NCBI GenBank assembly: GCA_963971425.1
Contig: OZ020517.1
Location: forward strand, 21,834,462-21,898,461
Length of the DNA: 64,000 bases
Reading direction: 5' to 3'
Source of the DNA: Bryoerythrophyllum caledonicum
Taxonomy: Eukaryota > Streptophyta > Bryopsida > Pottiales > Pottiaceae
Shown here: positions 25,600 through 36,541 of the stretch, in pieces
How the letters are laid out: each line of letters begins with the position of its first letter
Position numbering within the stretch: the first letter of the stretch is position 1
Notes under the pieces: generated by a model
The model's input: only the letters and a program-made list of their open reading frames with translations
Database searches by the model: none
What the model was told of the DNA's origin: nothing
Translations under genes and position numbers: made by a program

Positions 25600-25840
25600 C
25601 CAATAATCAAAAAGCAAACGTAAGTTAGAAACCATATATACAAGCTCGTATTTTATTGTGTAGAATAGAAAAACTGTATCAAAGTTTAACAAGACTTACA
25701 CCTTTGGATTGAAGATTCTTCAACCAACATCTTTCATTTGGAGGTCATTTCAATATGTGAACCTTATCATGTTCAAATACAACTCCATACATGTAGATTA
25801 CTGTGGCCACCAGTGACACCTTCTGACGTTTAAGGGTTAA
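25600..25840 (-). mobile_element. TTAA-flanked MITE copy, diverged
   Basis: From about 25640 to 25840 the sequence matches the reverse complement of 36542-36773 at roughly 85% by eye (shared words TTCTTCAACCAACATC, TCATTTGGAGGTCATTTC). The right end TGACGTTTAAGGG is followed by TTAA at 25837-25840. The left end near 25610 (CAAACGTAAG) is degraded. Confidence 0.65.
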
Positions 25841-25924
25841 ACGGTCAAGAGTTGAAGTATCTAACAAACACACAAAGATGACAACAAACACTCAAATGAG
25901 AGAGCCCTGCCTCAAACTAGGCCC

Positions 25925-26410
25925 AGGCATAAAGAGAGAGAAAGAGAGAGAAAGAGAGGAAAAGAAAGAGAGAGAGGAAGGAGAAAAAGAGAGAGTGAAG
26001 AAGAGAAGAAAATGAAGAGAGAAAGAGAGATTGGAAGAGAGAAGAAGAGAAGAAAAGGAAGAGAAAGAGAGGAAGAGAGGAAAAGAAAGAGGAGGAAGGA
26101 GAGAAAGAGAGGAAGAGAAGAAAAGAAAGAGGAGGAAGGAGAGAAAGAGAGGAAGACAGAGCAAGGAAGAGAGAAAAAAGAAGAGAGAGGAAAGAGAGAG
26201 AAAGGAAGAGAGAGAAAAAAAAAGAAAAAAAGAAAAAAAAAAAGAGAGAGAAAGACGTAGAAAGGAAGAGAGGAAAAGGAAGAGAGGGGAAGGAGAGAAA
26301 ATGAAGGAGAGGAAAGGGACGAGAGGAAAAGGAAGGAGAGAGAGAAAAAGAGAGAGAGAGACATGAAGAGATGAAAGGAACAAAGAGGAAAGGAACAGAG
26401 AGGAAGCAGA
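25925..26410 (+). repeat. Long polypurine (GA-rich) tract
   Basis: About 485 bp are nearly all A or G, built of GAAGAGA/GAGAGAAAG/GGAAGG words, with only scattered pyrimidines. All reading frames are open (Arg/Glu/Lys one way, Ser/Phe/Leu the other), so the long frames here are not genes. A second such tract lies at 30241-30550. Confidence 0.9.
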
Positions 26411-26591
26411 CGCACATGAGTGCGATGGGCGTGGTGTGGGAGTCGGAAACTCCCACTTGGTTGCCCCTACCAAAAAAATGAGTTAAATTGTGATTTTTAG
26501 TTTTAGATAACCGAAAGTCTAGTAGTTAGTATTACGTAGAAGTAGGTTGTATAATAATTTGTGAAAGTCGATGAATGCTTAACTAGTTAAT

Positions 26592-27138
26592 TACACTAAA
26601 ATTTATGTTCAGTGTAGTATACACTAAATGCAAACCGATACACCAATTGCGAAGGAGGCATTTAGTGTAGTGACAAAACCCTACACTAAATGCCAACTAC
26701 TACATTATTTGTCAATTTCAGTAAAGATTTCAACATAATTTTTTTCACTTGTGCACATTTAGTGTATCAATAGTAGAAGTATAAAAAAAGGTCTAGCAGT
26801 CGAGGGTTGTCAGAGTATCTTATCACCTTTCAATTGGCTACAACTCATTCATTATAAACCTGAATTGGACATATGAGGTGTTTTTTGGCATCTACAGAAA
26901 ATGTGAATGCTAAAAAACACCTCATTTGCCCAATTTAGACAAGTTTTGAATGAGTTATGACCATTTGAAAGTTGCAAATGAAAAGAAGCATGGGCTGGAA
27001 TGATGGGGGATTGATTGGGGTTTGAGTGAAGGTTACATTAATGACATTGGTAGCTAACATCAATTGTCAACTTCTTTACAAATAGTGTACTAGGGTAAGT
27101 ACACTATTTGTACCACTACACTAAACATAAATTTTAGT
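26592..27138. mobile_element. MITE-like foldback element with CACTA-like ends
   Basis: The left end TACACTAAAATTTATG (continuing TTCAGTGTAGT) and the right end CATAAATTTTAGTGTA are inverted copies of about 27 bp with one mismatch. ACACTAAATG/TTTAGTGTAG words are repeated inside both ends, like subterminal repeats of CACTA elements. A long inner hairpin lies at 26826-26972. No coding capacity. A clean 3-bp target duplication was not seen, so the family is uncertain. Confidence 0.65.
26826..26972. repeat. Long imperfect inverted repeat
   Basis: Arms of about 65 bp (26826-26890 and 26908-26972) pair with a loop of about 17 bp. The best-paired parts are CTTTCAA/TTTGAAAG, AACTCATTCA/TGAATGAGTT and GAGGTGTTTTTT/AAAAAACACCTC. 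It lies inside the MITE-like element. Confidence 0.8.
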
Positions 27139-27149
27139 GTAGTGTTAAA

Positions 27150-30100
27150 GCGGTGATAAAATCGGGCCTTAAAACTACCAAGGTTATGTCCAGAAAAACC
27201 TAGAAAGAATGCCCGAGAAGGATCTCCGGGACAAAAGTCCAAATCACCACTTAAAACTAAACTAACTAGTCAAAGTCTTCATCAACTAGATAGTATACTT
27301 AGTAGTGTTAGTTTTAGTAGCAGTTGTTTAGGTTTTTACCTTGTTGTTGTAGAAGTTTTAAGCCCGTATTTGGAAAAAATAGGCCCTTAAAGTTATATGA
27401 GGAATAGATTAAAAAAAATAAACAAGTAAAAAAAAAGTTTAAAAAATAAAAAATAAAAAATCAAGAATCCGGGTATTAATCCGGGTATGGGGTGGGTATT
27501 GTACCAGGGTATGAGCCGGATCTCGAGGACCCGAACACCAATTAGTCCCCAGACAGCAGCCTTCTCCCGGCCAGCAGCCTTCTCCCGGCCAGCACCTTCT
27601 CCCGGCCAACAACCTTCTCCCAGCCAACAATCTCGACCGTCCTCCCGGCCAACAGTCTTCGACCCCCCCTTCCCAATTCTCTTCCCCCTCACAGCCCCTT
27701 CCATCTCTCTTTCGAAGTCTCTCTCACCCATCTCTTTCTTTCTTAGGAGATTGAGTTCTTTGGAATTTGGGTTTATTTGGAGGAGTTTGAAGCTTCAAAC
27801 CTAGGGTTTGGAAGAAGATGGTGGTGGAGGGGATTATTTAATACAACGGTGGTGGAGATTCCTAGGCGTGGAGGTGATGCAAGGAGATTCACGGCCGCGG
27901 CAAGAAGATTCAGAGACTAGACCGCGATTTCAAGGAGGTTGCGGGTGCAACAAGGAGGGGGCAAGAAGTTGTGAAAAAAGTGATTCTTGCCAAATAATGG
28001 ATTTTCCTTGTTTGTACCACTCTCTTGTTTGTTAAATCTCTTTTTACTTTTCTTCTTCCAAAGTGAACTCTGGTTACTTTCTTTCCGGTCTAGAGATAAG
28101 TCTCCCCGTAGACTTTACCTAGACCTTATATGTCCTAGATCTTGATTTCTTGTACTTGCGTGTCTACCTTCTTGTCCCATCATTTGTTTTCCATTGTCCC
28201 GGCCTCGCCGCAAAGTCTTCTTTATAGTTTTCTCTATTCTCCTCTCTTCTCTAGGTCTTGTCTAAATTTTCCATCTTTTTCCCGGTCTCCCAGGTCAATC
28301 GGGACACCCCCTTCCAAATTCTTGTTCTCCCAAGTCATCTCTTTGAAGTGGTTAATTGTGATGTTGTTTTGTTAGTTGCGTTAGTAGATACGTGAGATAC
28401 CTACATTCCACGTTATTCTAGTAAAGTGTTCCAGAAAAAGTACACCGGTTGTCCGGTATACTTATGTTTTCCGGGCTGCACTGGAATTTGTGATAGGTGA
28501 TTGGTATAAATACAAGGCATGTGCTGGGGTAAGTCCATCCTGGACAACATGACTCCACTAGTAAGACGGACGTTTTCCAAGATTGACCCGAACAAGTGGG
28601 AGGGGACTGCGAAGGAGAATAATTTGAAGAAGGTAGTTGAATTTTTAAACTCAATCTTCCGGTCAATCCTTCTATGGATCTATCGGGAGATAATTCCACT
28701 CTTCCGGATGGGTCTTCTGGTTGAGCCTTTGTTATATGTTATGTGTTATTGTTGATTTATCCTATTGGTTGATGGGATGTTGTTAAGGTTGCTAGATTTA
28801 AACACTAGGGTGAGAGTAGTGATGTCAATGGGGCCCATTTGTGCACCCGGTCGCTACCACTTGAATGATTTCTCCGGCTACCTACTTTTGTTAGGAAATG
28901 TTTTACTAGTCTCGTACCAGGAGTCTTCCGGTTTACTGGTCTAATCGGTAATCCGCCGGTGACGAAGCAACCCTAAGAGCTAGATGTTGTTTCGTCCTTT
29001 TGTGGATCTAGTTTTCGAGGGTAGCCATTGACTTTTGTGTACTCCTTAGGAACTAGATGCCATTTCTACCTTTTGGGGATCTAGTTTTGGAGGGTAGCTA
29101 GTAGCCTTTGTATACTTAAAGAGCATTGGGCTCTTCTGTTAAGTACTCTTCTATTTGTTTTTTTGCTTGTGTATTGCCTTCACTACTTGTGTCTAGAGTC
29201 TTTGTTCAGCTTGTGTGAGTAGAGGAGAAGACAATTGGGTCCTCTTAATGAGTCTTTGCTAGGAAGTGCAAGGTTGTGGCTTGTTGAATGTAATGTGATT
29301 GAATGTGAGTTGAGGCTTCTAAAGAGAGTAGGATATCCAAGTTAGAAAGGTGGAGTAAGATCCGGGATCTACTCCAAACCCTTGACCGGTGGGACCGAGA
29401 AGAATTGCTTATTAGATGCGATCCGGACAGCCCATGGCTATTTATGATAGCCTCCTTTAAGTGGGAAGTGTTTGGATTGGTGGAAATGAGGGGTGATATT
29501 CTCCCTCTTGGTACAGCGGAAGAGATCCCGGCTGAGTTGAGTTCGGAGTATTTTAGGGTTTCTACCGTTACAGTGGATGGGGTCCCTTGATCCCCGTGGA
29601 AGGTTGTCTTTCTTATGTGATTTGCTTAGCATTAGACTGTTGTGATTCTTGTATCTTCTTTGTTTTATTCATTGGGTGTAGTTGTACTGGAAACCTGGTT
29701 TTGCGCGATCGGTTTACCGGAATTATTTTCCGATAGATTGTGAAGGCTGGTGTACTAGCTGCAACCTTTGAATGCTTTTAAGGTGTAGAATTAGATTGTG
29801 GGTATTTTGGCCTCTGGACTGTTTGAACGGAGGGCAGTGACTTGCCGGGTAGTGTAAAAACTTACCGGAAAACTACTTTGACGTTCGACAGAGTTTAAAC
29901 CAAACATTTGTGGATACTTGTTACCGGTCACTAAGGCACCAGGGAAGCCATCCTCCGGGATGTGCTGAGGTATTAAGTGTGAATTGTCCTTAGATTTAGA
30001 AAGTTTGACACACGATAGAAATCCCTGGAAACGATCTGGTTAGGTGGGCTTGCTTAAGGTTAACTTTGATTAACTTTGGAAATTACAAACTACTAGACTA

Positions 30101-30180
30101 CGACATGTGGCTTACGACTCCATCTGGGCCTAGACCTCGACCCCTTCAATCTGTCGGGTTGAATCCATCTAGTCACCTGG
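27150..30180. other. Gene-free CCGG-rich region, probable retroelement remains
   Basis: No frame resembles a known protein. CCGGT/CCGGA words are frequent, as in 42.5-46.2 kb, which hints at related non-coding retroelement sequence. It includes an 18-19 bp tandem repeat (CTTCTCCCGGCCA-type) at about 27559-27650 and a duplicated block of about 75 bp at 28975-29110 (AACTAGATG, GGATCTAGTTTT, GAGGGTAGC). Confidence 0.4.
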
Positions 30181-30240
30181 GGATTTGAAGGACGAGATGG
30201 GGGTTGAAAGCGACCCCTACCGCACTTATGTGCATTTTCT

Positions 30241-30550
30241 TAGGGAAGAGAGAGAGGAGAGGGACATAAAGAGAGGGAGGAGAGAGAAAGAGAGGAAGAG
30301 AGGAAGAGAGAAAGGAAGAGAGGAAAAAAAAGAGAAAAAAGGGAGAAAGAAAGAGGAAAAGGAAGAGAGAGAGAGGAATAAAGAAAAAGAGAGACATGAA
30401 GAGAGGAAAGGAAGAGAGGGAAGAGAGAGAGGGGAGGGACACCAAGAGAGGAAGGAGAGAGAAAGAGAGGAAGAGAGAGAGAGGGAAGAGAGAGAAAAGA
30501 AGAGAGAGAGAGGGAAGAGAGAGAGAGGGAAGAGAGAGAGAGAGAGAGCG
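30241..30550 (+). repeat. Polypurine (GA-rich) tract upstream of a gene
   Basis: About 310 bp of almost pure A/G (GAGAGA, GGAAGAGA words), ending about 520 bp before the start codon of the gene at 31068. It may act as a GAGA-type promoter element or form triplex DNA, but this is inference. Short CGTCGTCGTC and CTCCATCTC repeats follow at 30668-30720. Confidence 0.85.
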
Positions 30551-30849
30551 CCAGACAATTTGCAGGTGCAGAGTAGTACGATCTTACACAACAGAAGCCA
30601 CCCCTCGAACTCCACCATGATGATGGTGATGATCAATAAGCTACGCTGCTAACACCACCACGCTCCCCGTCGTCGACGCCATCGTCGTCGTCGTCGTCGT
30701 CGTCTCCATCTCCATCTCCCCCAAACCCCACCTCCACCCTCACTCACTCACTCTCTCACTCCACTGCACTTTACGATCTCTCCGCAGCATTCCCTCGCCA
30801 CCGCCACTCGTGCTCCCCCCGAACGCGTGTAGTGCACCCACCCCACCTC

Positions 30850-31048
30850 ATGACAGCGATGGCGTCGCAGACCGCTTGTCAGGTGAGAGGTCTCCGTCGC
30901 GGGCGGCGGGAGAGTTATCTCATGGCTGGCATTGTGTAGGGAGGGAGGGAGGGAGGGACTGTTTGTAGTGAAGGAGGAGCCGGCTCATGGCTGGCATTGT
31001 GTAGTTGCTCTTATGTGTGAGGGGAGACGGAGCGTTGTTCGGGTTTAG
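30850..31048 (+). promoter_or_regulatory. 5' leader with three uORFs
   Basis: uORF 1 runs 30850-30939 (29 codons, ending MAGIV and TAG). uORF 2 runs 30987-31004 and is only ATG GCT GGC ATT GTG TAG, identical to the end of uORF 1 because a segment of about 20 bp (CATGGCTGGCATTGTGTAG) is duplicated. uORF 3 runs 31013-31048. All end before the main ATG at 31068. Transcription start is not known, so whether all are in the mRNA is inferred. A donor-like CAG/GTGAGA at 30881 could mark a leader intron. Confidence 0.5.
30938..30957 (+). promoter_or_regulatory. G-quadruplex motif in leader or promoter
   Basis: Five GGG runs separated by single A residues lie between uORF 1 and uORF 2. The pattern meets the usual G-quadruplex rule (four or more G3 runs with short loops) on the coding strand. 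Confidence 0.7.
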
Positions 31049-31067
31049 GGAGGGGTTGTTTGCGGCG

Positions 31068-34000
31068 ATGGCGAGTAACAATGGTGCGGGCGGGAGGGGA
31101 GGGGCGCACCAGCTGAGCAACGGGCTGTATGTTTCGGCGCAGCCGGACCGGCAGAAGGACAAGGCGTGCATGATGAGCGTTCCGCAGATGCCTTACACGG
31201 GCGGGGACGTCAAGAAGAGCGGCGAGCTTGGCAAGATGCTTAACATTCCCGTTACGGACGCCGGGGGTGCGAAGCGGAAGTCGGGGAGCCTCGCCACCCC
31301 GGTCGCGCGCGCCACCTCCGGCCCGCTCAAGTCTGCGTCCGGCCCGCTCACCTCGTCCGGCGCCCCCTGGATCCCGGGCAAATCCGCAGGCACGATCTCC
31401 GTCGGCACCACCGCTGCAGTTTCGGGGGCTGCTGCTGCTGCTGCTGCATCTTCCACCGTTTCGACGCGCAGCGGGGAGCTTCGGAGGGCGACTTCTGGTC
31501 CGCTGCAGGCGAGTAATTCTCTCAAAACGTCGGGGCCGCAGCCTACGTCGCTGCCTACGACGGGGTTGATTACTTCGGGTCCTATCACGGCTTCCGGTCC
31601 TCTTTCTGCGCCGCCGCGGAAGGCCGTTTCCGGGCCGATTGGCGACAGCGGGCGGCCGACTGGCGCCGCGCTTGCTATCAACTGCGTGAGCGGCGGCCAG
31701 AGCTACTCGTTTTTGCGCAACTTTCCGCGGATGATTCTGTACACTTTGATCCCGCTGTTTGTGATCGGGTTCATCGCGGGCGCGTTTATTTTTGCCGCGG
31801 TCAAGAATGCGGTGTTGTTGTTCGTTGTCGCGGCGCTTTTCGGGTTGGTTCTCGTGGTTATGGTGTGGAATACTGTGTATGGGAGGCGGGCTGTGTTCGG
31901 GTTTTTGGCGAAGCATCCGTTGTCGGATCTGAATGCGGCCAAGGACGGGCAGTTGGTCAAGGTCACCGGGGTGAGTTTCTCCCGAGCATGTAGAGACTTT
32001 TTTTGTCGTGAGATTTCGAGTTTTGAGGATCGGAAATTGTGTGCATTTCTTTGTTCTTGAAGAGGAACTCATTTCCTTCTCTGGTGAGTTTTTTCCTCGC
32101 TTCTATAGGGAAAAAGTCAGGAGAGGTTATTAGGGAGCTTTCGAGGTTTGTGGATTGGGAGATGGTGAAATGTGTGCATTTTTCTTTGCTCTGGAGGAGA
32201 AATCTGTTTTCTTCTCTGGAGAAGTGATGCATGCAAGTAATGCATGCTGAGTGTCGCGTGTGGACATCGATGATGCATTGTTGTAACTTGCAGATCAGGA
32301 GATGAAGATCGCAATATGCATTACTTTGTTGATCTTTGAATTATGGAAGAGTTATGGACACATTCAGTTCGTGGGCCTGCAGCATGATTCATAGAGGCGT
32401 TGGTGTATTTTTATTTTTATTTTTATTTTTATTTTTAGAGTTGAATTGAGTTTTTTTTGGTGTACTGGATGATTGTTGCATTGCAGGAACACACCTCCAT
32501 CTCTGCTTATGTGGAATGCAGTGATCTTATATCATACTAGATTGCAGATGAGTTTAAGATCACAACATGCATCATTTTGTTATTCGTAAAGTGTTTGCAA
32601 AAGTTATGGACACACTAGATTTGTTTGTAAAGTCACCCAAAGTTTCAACAAGGTACTGGTCTATCGATTTATAATACTACTATTTGTTTACCCTTAATGG
32701 CTATTATATGTAAAAGAGCTTGGTGGTCTTTTAATTCTAGTCCGAACTAGGTTTGGCCGCCTTTGAGAAAGAAGGAGAGGTCATGTTTCTCTTCGAGCTG
32801 ATATATCATAGAAATTATTGGGCTGATTTTAATATCTAAAAAAGACGTCATATCTCACAGTATCTTTGCCTCACTTGACGAATAAGCCTACTTTCGTAAC
32901 GATTTATGGGCCTACGTGACATATATGGAGGCGATCATTTTTCAATGTTCTTAGAGTTGGTGGGTGCATTGCAGGAATAGACCTGCAATTGTGTATACTC
33001 CTTTGGTATATTGGAGTGAAAAGAAATGTTCACAGATATGTGATGTGAATGGATGTGGCAGGTTGTAACATGTGGGAGTGTGCCTCTGGAATCTTCATAT
33101 CAAAGAGTATCACGTTGTGTGTACACATCTACGGGTCTCTACGAATATCGAAACTACGCTTCCAAGAAAGCCCGGGAGAATCATCGCCGTTATACTTGGG
33201 GATTGCGACATACAGAGGTATGGTATTTGCATGTCATGTGTTACTGGTTTGAGAATAATGATGTTTCGTTGCCCTGTATGTAGTTTTTCCTAAATTTCTA
33301 GAGTTATTTGTCAAGGTTTTTCCAAGGTAACCCCTCTATCCACCATAGTTATTAGATGAAGAGTAGAGCTTGGTGGTCTCATCCTTCAATTCAGCCAATC
33401 ACTGGAAGAGCTTGGTGGTCTCATCCTTCAATTCAGCCAATCACTGGAAGAGCTTGGTGGTCTCTAAACACAAGTCGAATAATTTTAGCACTCTTTGAGA
33501 GTGAATAAAAGTCTAAGTTTCATGAATATTAGCCGCCGTTCTCTCCATTGGGCTGATTTTAGATTACTTAAATACATTTTAGATGAGAACTGTTTAAACC
33601 TGATCTAATTATTTAAAATGGAAAAAGAGGGGATATCTTATTGAAACTTCGGGTGACTTTACAAAGAACTCTATTGTCTCATCTGTGCTACCTAGACTAA
33701 AAAATTTCTGACATTCTTGTGTTCTAGAATCTGACGTTTCGAATACAGAAGCATGTTGTTGATTCTTACATAACCTAGACTGAAATTTTCCTGAGTACTA
33801 AGACCTAATGTTTTGGTTGCAGAGATATGTGGTTGATTTCTACATTTCCGACTTTCAGACAGGCCTGAGAGCCTTGGTGAAAGCCGGCTACGGAGCTCGA
33901 GTGACACCTCACGTTACCGAAAGTACAATAGTGGATCTCCTTCCAACCCAGAAGGACATTCCAACGGACTTCTTGCGATGGTTAACAGAACGAAACCTAT

Positions 34001-34597
34001 CCGCTGATGATCGTGTTATGCGCCTCAAGGAAGGGTACGTATGCTGAACTTTACTCATGCTGGTGATTGAGTTAATTGTATAGTGACTCCGAGGTCCTGG
34101 TAGCGTAAGTAGAAGCGCAACCCCTAACAGACACTTTTGTTCATGCTGGTCAATAAGGCCAGTATTACTCCTCTTTCTATTCTTATACAGTCGCTCAAAG
34201 TTTCAGTAAGGTACCGCTCTTTTGATTATAATGCTACTCTCTATTAAATGAAGAGGCTTTTGATAAGGAAGGAGAGGTCATACATATTTGCCCATCTTTT
34301 TCCTCTTTGCGCTGATAGTTATGGAAATTGAGGAAAGAGGTCGAAACTCGACATGTCTTGGCCTCCCTTTTACGTATAACTTGTTCCATGTGATGGTCAC
34401 ACAGATACGTGAAGGAAGGAAGCACAGTGACGGTAATGGGCGTGGTTCAAAGGCACGAGAACATTTTGATGTTGGTGCCACCCCCTGAGCCCATGTCAAC
34501 AGGTTGCCAATGGTCCAAGTTCCTACTCCCAGCCACTCTAGAGGGCATCATTTTGAAAAGCGAGGAGCCTTCCAAAGTGGATGGAGTACCAGTGTAA
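31068..34597 (+). CDS. Plant membrane protein, At1g16860 family
   Basis: Four exons, 31068-31970, 33062-33217, 33823-34034 and 34405-34597, give 487 codons plus TAA. All introns have GT/AG ends and consistent phase. The family is an uncharacterised plant membrane protein of about 470-480 residues, so length fits. The start is set by the family N-terminus HQLSNGLYVS, followed by YTGGDVKKSGELGKM. Residues about 60-220 are Ser/Gly/Pro/Ala-rich low complexity, with SGP repeats and an Ala run from GCT repeats. Two transmembrane helices are near 222-245 and 248-272. The C-terminal half is conserved: VVTCGSVPLESS, RCVYTSTGLYEY, DFYISDFQTGLRALVKAGYG, RNLSADDRVMRLKEGYVKEG and SEEPSKVDGVPV at the end. 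Exon 1 is GC-rich, unlike the surroundings. Function is unknown. No defects were seen, so it is probably active. Three uORFs and a purine tract lie upstream. Confidence 0.93.
32405..32447 (+). repeat. (TTTTTA)n microsatellite in intron 1
   Basis: About seven TTTTTA-type units within the first intron of the membrane-protein gene. Confidence 0.85.
33365..33465 (+). repeat. 42-45 bp tandem repeat in intron 2
   Basis: GAGCTTGGTGGTCTC begins three successive units at about 33367, 33411 and 33450. The first two are identical over about 42 bp (continuing ATCCTTCAATTCAGCC) and the third is truncated. The same GAGCTTGGTGGTCT word occurs in intron 1 near 32718. Confidence 0.8.
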
Positions 34598-35340
34598 CCA
34601 AGCAAGAGTAAGTTCTTCGTGGTTTTAAATAGGTGAGAGTACCGGATACCCTGATCTGAGTCATAGATATTCAAGTGCATAGTGTTTGTTTCTGGGGTTG
34701 CTTGCGTTCTGGTCAGGTACATGTATGTTCCTGAAAGTACTCTAGTGGTTCCAATTATTTTTCTCATTTGATATAGGCCTCCTCTTCGACTTGCTATTGT
34801 TCATGTTCAGAGCGTCATGATGACTCGGAAATCGTGATGAACATTCAAGCAACCTTTTATTGAATGTAGCTAGAATCGTGTACTTGAGTTGAACTTACGT
34901 AGTTGCACAGGGTGAGTGATGCACACAATGAAGCTGGCGGTGCCTCACTCCAGCTTACAATTGCTGTACATAGCAGTAGCAAGATGTACTCTATAGTTTG
35001 ACTTTCATACTCTCTTTGTAGATCCCTGAAATGTAATTTTTTTGGGTACTGAGATGGTCCAGAGGCCTGGACTCATCTTCTCTTCAAATAGACGGGTTGA
35101 TCGAATCAGGTTGGTGATCATTTTATTCCTGATCAGGAACCAAAACCATAAATGACGTTTCTGACACCAGGGATCTCGGCATCATCAGGCTACGAAATCT
35201 CTGGAACTGAACACCCCCAAAGACTTACTCTGACAGGATCAACATAAGAAAAACCCCTGTCTCTAGCTGTTATTAAATACACCGCCCTAAAGGTTCAGGG
35301 CTTGCAAACACATAGCAAATCTTACTGTGCAAGATCATCA
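34598..35340. other. 3' flank of the membrane-protein gene, no other gene seen
   Basis: It likely contains the gene's 3' UTR. No polyadenylation site could be fixed and no other coding segment was found. Confidence 0.4.
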
Positions 35341-35345
35341 AAGCG

Positions 35346-35840
35346 GCTAGAATCGTAATGCAGCTGTTGAATACAATGTAATTTTCACCACACGCATCAT
35401 GAATTCCTTACCAAACTCCCATTTCGCAACTATCTCATTTTGGTATGATTTTCCAATTGCTTGCGTTTCTATGGTTTCATCAGAGACCATAGCAAGTATG
35501 TATCCTCCGTGGGAACCAGGCATGAGTCGAGGGGATGCGGACGAGGCCATATGTCCCATATCATTTGTGGTCCAGGGTGTCCTGATTGCGGTATAAGTAG
35601 CTGGGAGGACGACGAGCTCTTCACTTACCTGGGCGGGGTCGATCCATGTTCCACATGGTGGATGGCCTAGGAGAGTCTGCCCCATTGCACTTCGGGCCGG
35701 ATGATTCTAGTATCTTCCTACGGGAGGTATACACGTCATAATTTGTGGCAGCGGGGGCTCGCGTTCGCGCGGCCCTCACCAACTCGCTCGTAAATCGCAA
35801 TCGTAACACTTCATGCCAAAAGTCCCCATTATTCCCAACC
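35346..35840 (-). CDS. Unrecognised two-exon gene or fragment
   Basis: Two minus-strand open segments join in phase. Exon A runs 35840-about 35630 after an acceptor-like TTTTTAG and ends at a strong donor (CGCCCAG/GTAAGTG). Exon B starts after CTCCCAG near 35604 and runs to a stop at about 35347. Joined they give about 155 residues with ELVRAARTRAP, NYDVYTSRRKILESSG, MWNMDRPRP, then IRTPWTTNDMGHM, SHGGYILAMV and AIGKSYQNEIVAKWEFGKEF. I do not recognise the protein. Matching splice phase and balanced composition argue for a real or recently real gene. The upstream intron runs into a dispersed repeat (35838-35945), so any earlier exons may be lost. Confidence 0.45.
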
Positions 35841-35945
35841 TAAAAACATCTTCCATTTGGAGGTCTATTCAGTATCTGGACCCTATCCTGCCTAATGACG
35901 GCTCCATACATGTAGAATACACGAAGAATACACGACCATTCTGCA
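35838..35945 (-). repeat. Partial diverged copy of the TTAA-flanked MITE
   Basis: Shares ACATCTTCCATTTGGAGGT and CTCCATACATGTAGAATAC with the copies at 25.6-25.84 and 36.54-36.77 kb. Only the middle part is visible and no TTAA ends were seen. Confidence 0.5.
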
Positions 35946-36109
35946 ACTTCTCAAACATGTAGCAGGTGCAGAAATGATCTAAATAAAAAAAAACTATGTG
36001 TCATTAGGTCGGGCTCAATACAAATACAAACTTTTGTATTTGTTGTATATGTCGATTCTTACACCTTGTATGTCAAATACATTATGTTTGTAACCCAAAT
36101 GAGGCTTCT

Positions 36110-36435
36110 CAAACCTTTGAAGGTTAAAAAAGATGGTCATTTGTTTAAAAGGTTGGTGAGAGATGAGTGTACATGTGGAGAAGAATGGTCAGGACAACCA
36201 TTGAGTATTTTGAATCCTTTCACCTATGAAGGCTAGCTGGAAATCGTATATATAGGCATATACTTAACTCTCTAGTTAAGTATATGCCATTTAAGGGTAA
36301 ACCGAGAGTTTGCCACGTTCACAATATATTAAAAACTATGGTAATTTGTTTTAAAAGTTGGTGTGAGATGACCAATGAGTGTACCCAAAGAGAAGAATGT
36401 TTATTGTAACCAATGAGTATTTTTAACCCTTTAAG
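36110..36435. repeat. Two diverged direct repeats of about 100 bp
   Basis: Segments at about 36125-36215 and 36335-36430 share ATGGTCATTTGTTT/ATGGTAATTTGTTT, AAAAGTTGGTG-GAGATGA and GAGAAGAATG, then ACCA-TGAGTATTTT. They are about 215 bp apart and flank the hairpin at 36255-36288. Confidence 0.6.
36255..36288. repeat. Perfect 15-bp hairpin
   Basis: GGCATATACTTAACT and its exact inverse AGTTAAGTATATGCC are separated by CTCT. No T-run or other terminator context and no neighbouring gene. It may be the core of a small foldback element. Confidence 0.85.
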
Positions 36436-36541
36436 GACTAGCGACCATGGATGGAAAGTGAAATGTATCCATTGCCTTCATGATGTTATGCATGATCTAT
36501 GATGCTAGTAGATTCTTCCATTGTCCAAAGTTTGCTCGTCC

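Noticed and set aside
25892-26473. Long open frames on both strands in the GA-rich tract
   Set aside because: Frames stay open only because the tract is pure purine. The products are Arg/Glu/Lys or Ser/Phe/Leu runs.
30173-30652. Open frames in the second GA-rich tract
   Set aside because: Same compositional artefact as the first tract.
31011-32072. 353-codon minus-strand frame opposite exon 1 of the membrane-protein gene
   Set aside because: Arises from GC-rich codon use on the opposite strand. The plus frame has clear family motifs, splice sites and transmembrane helices.
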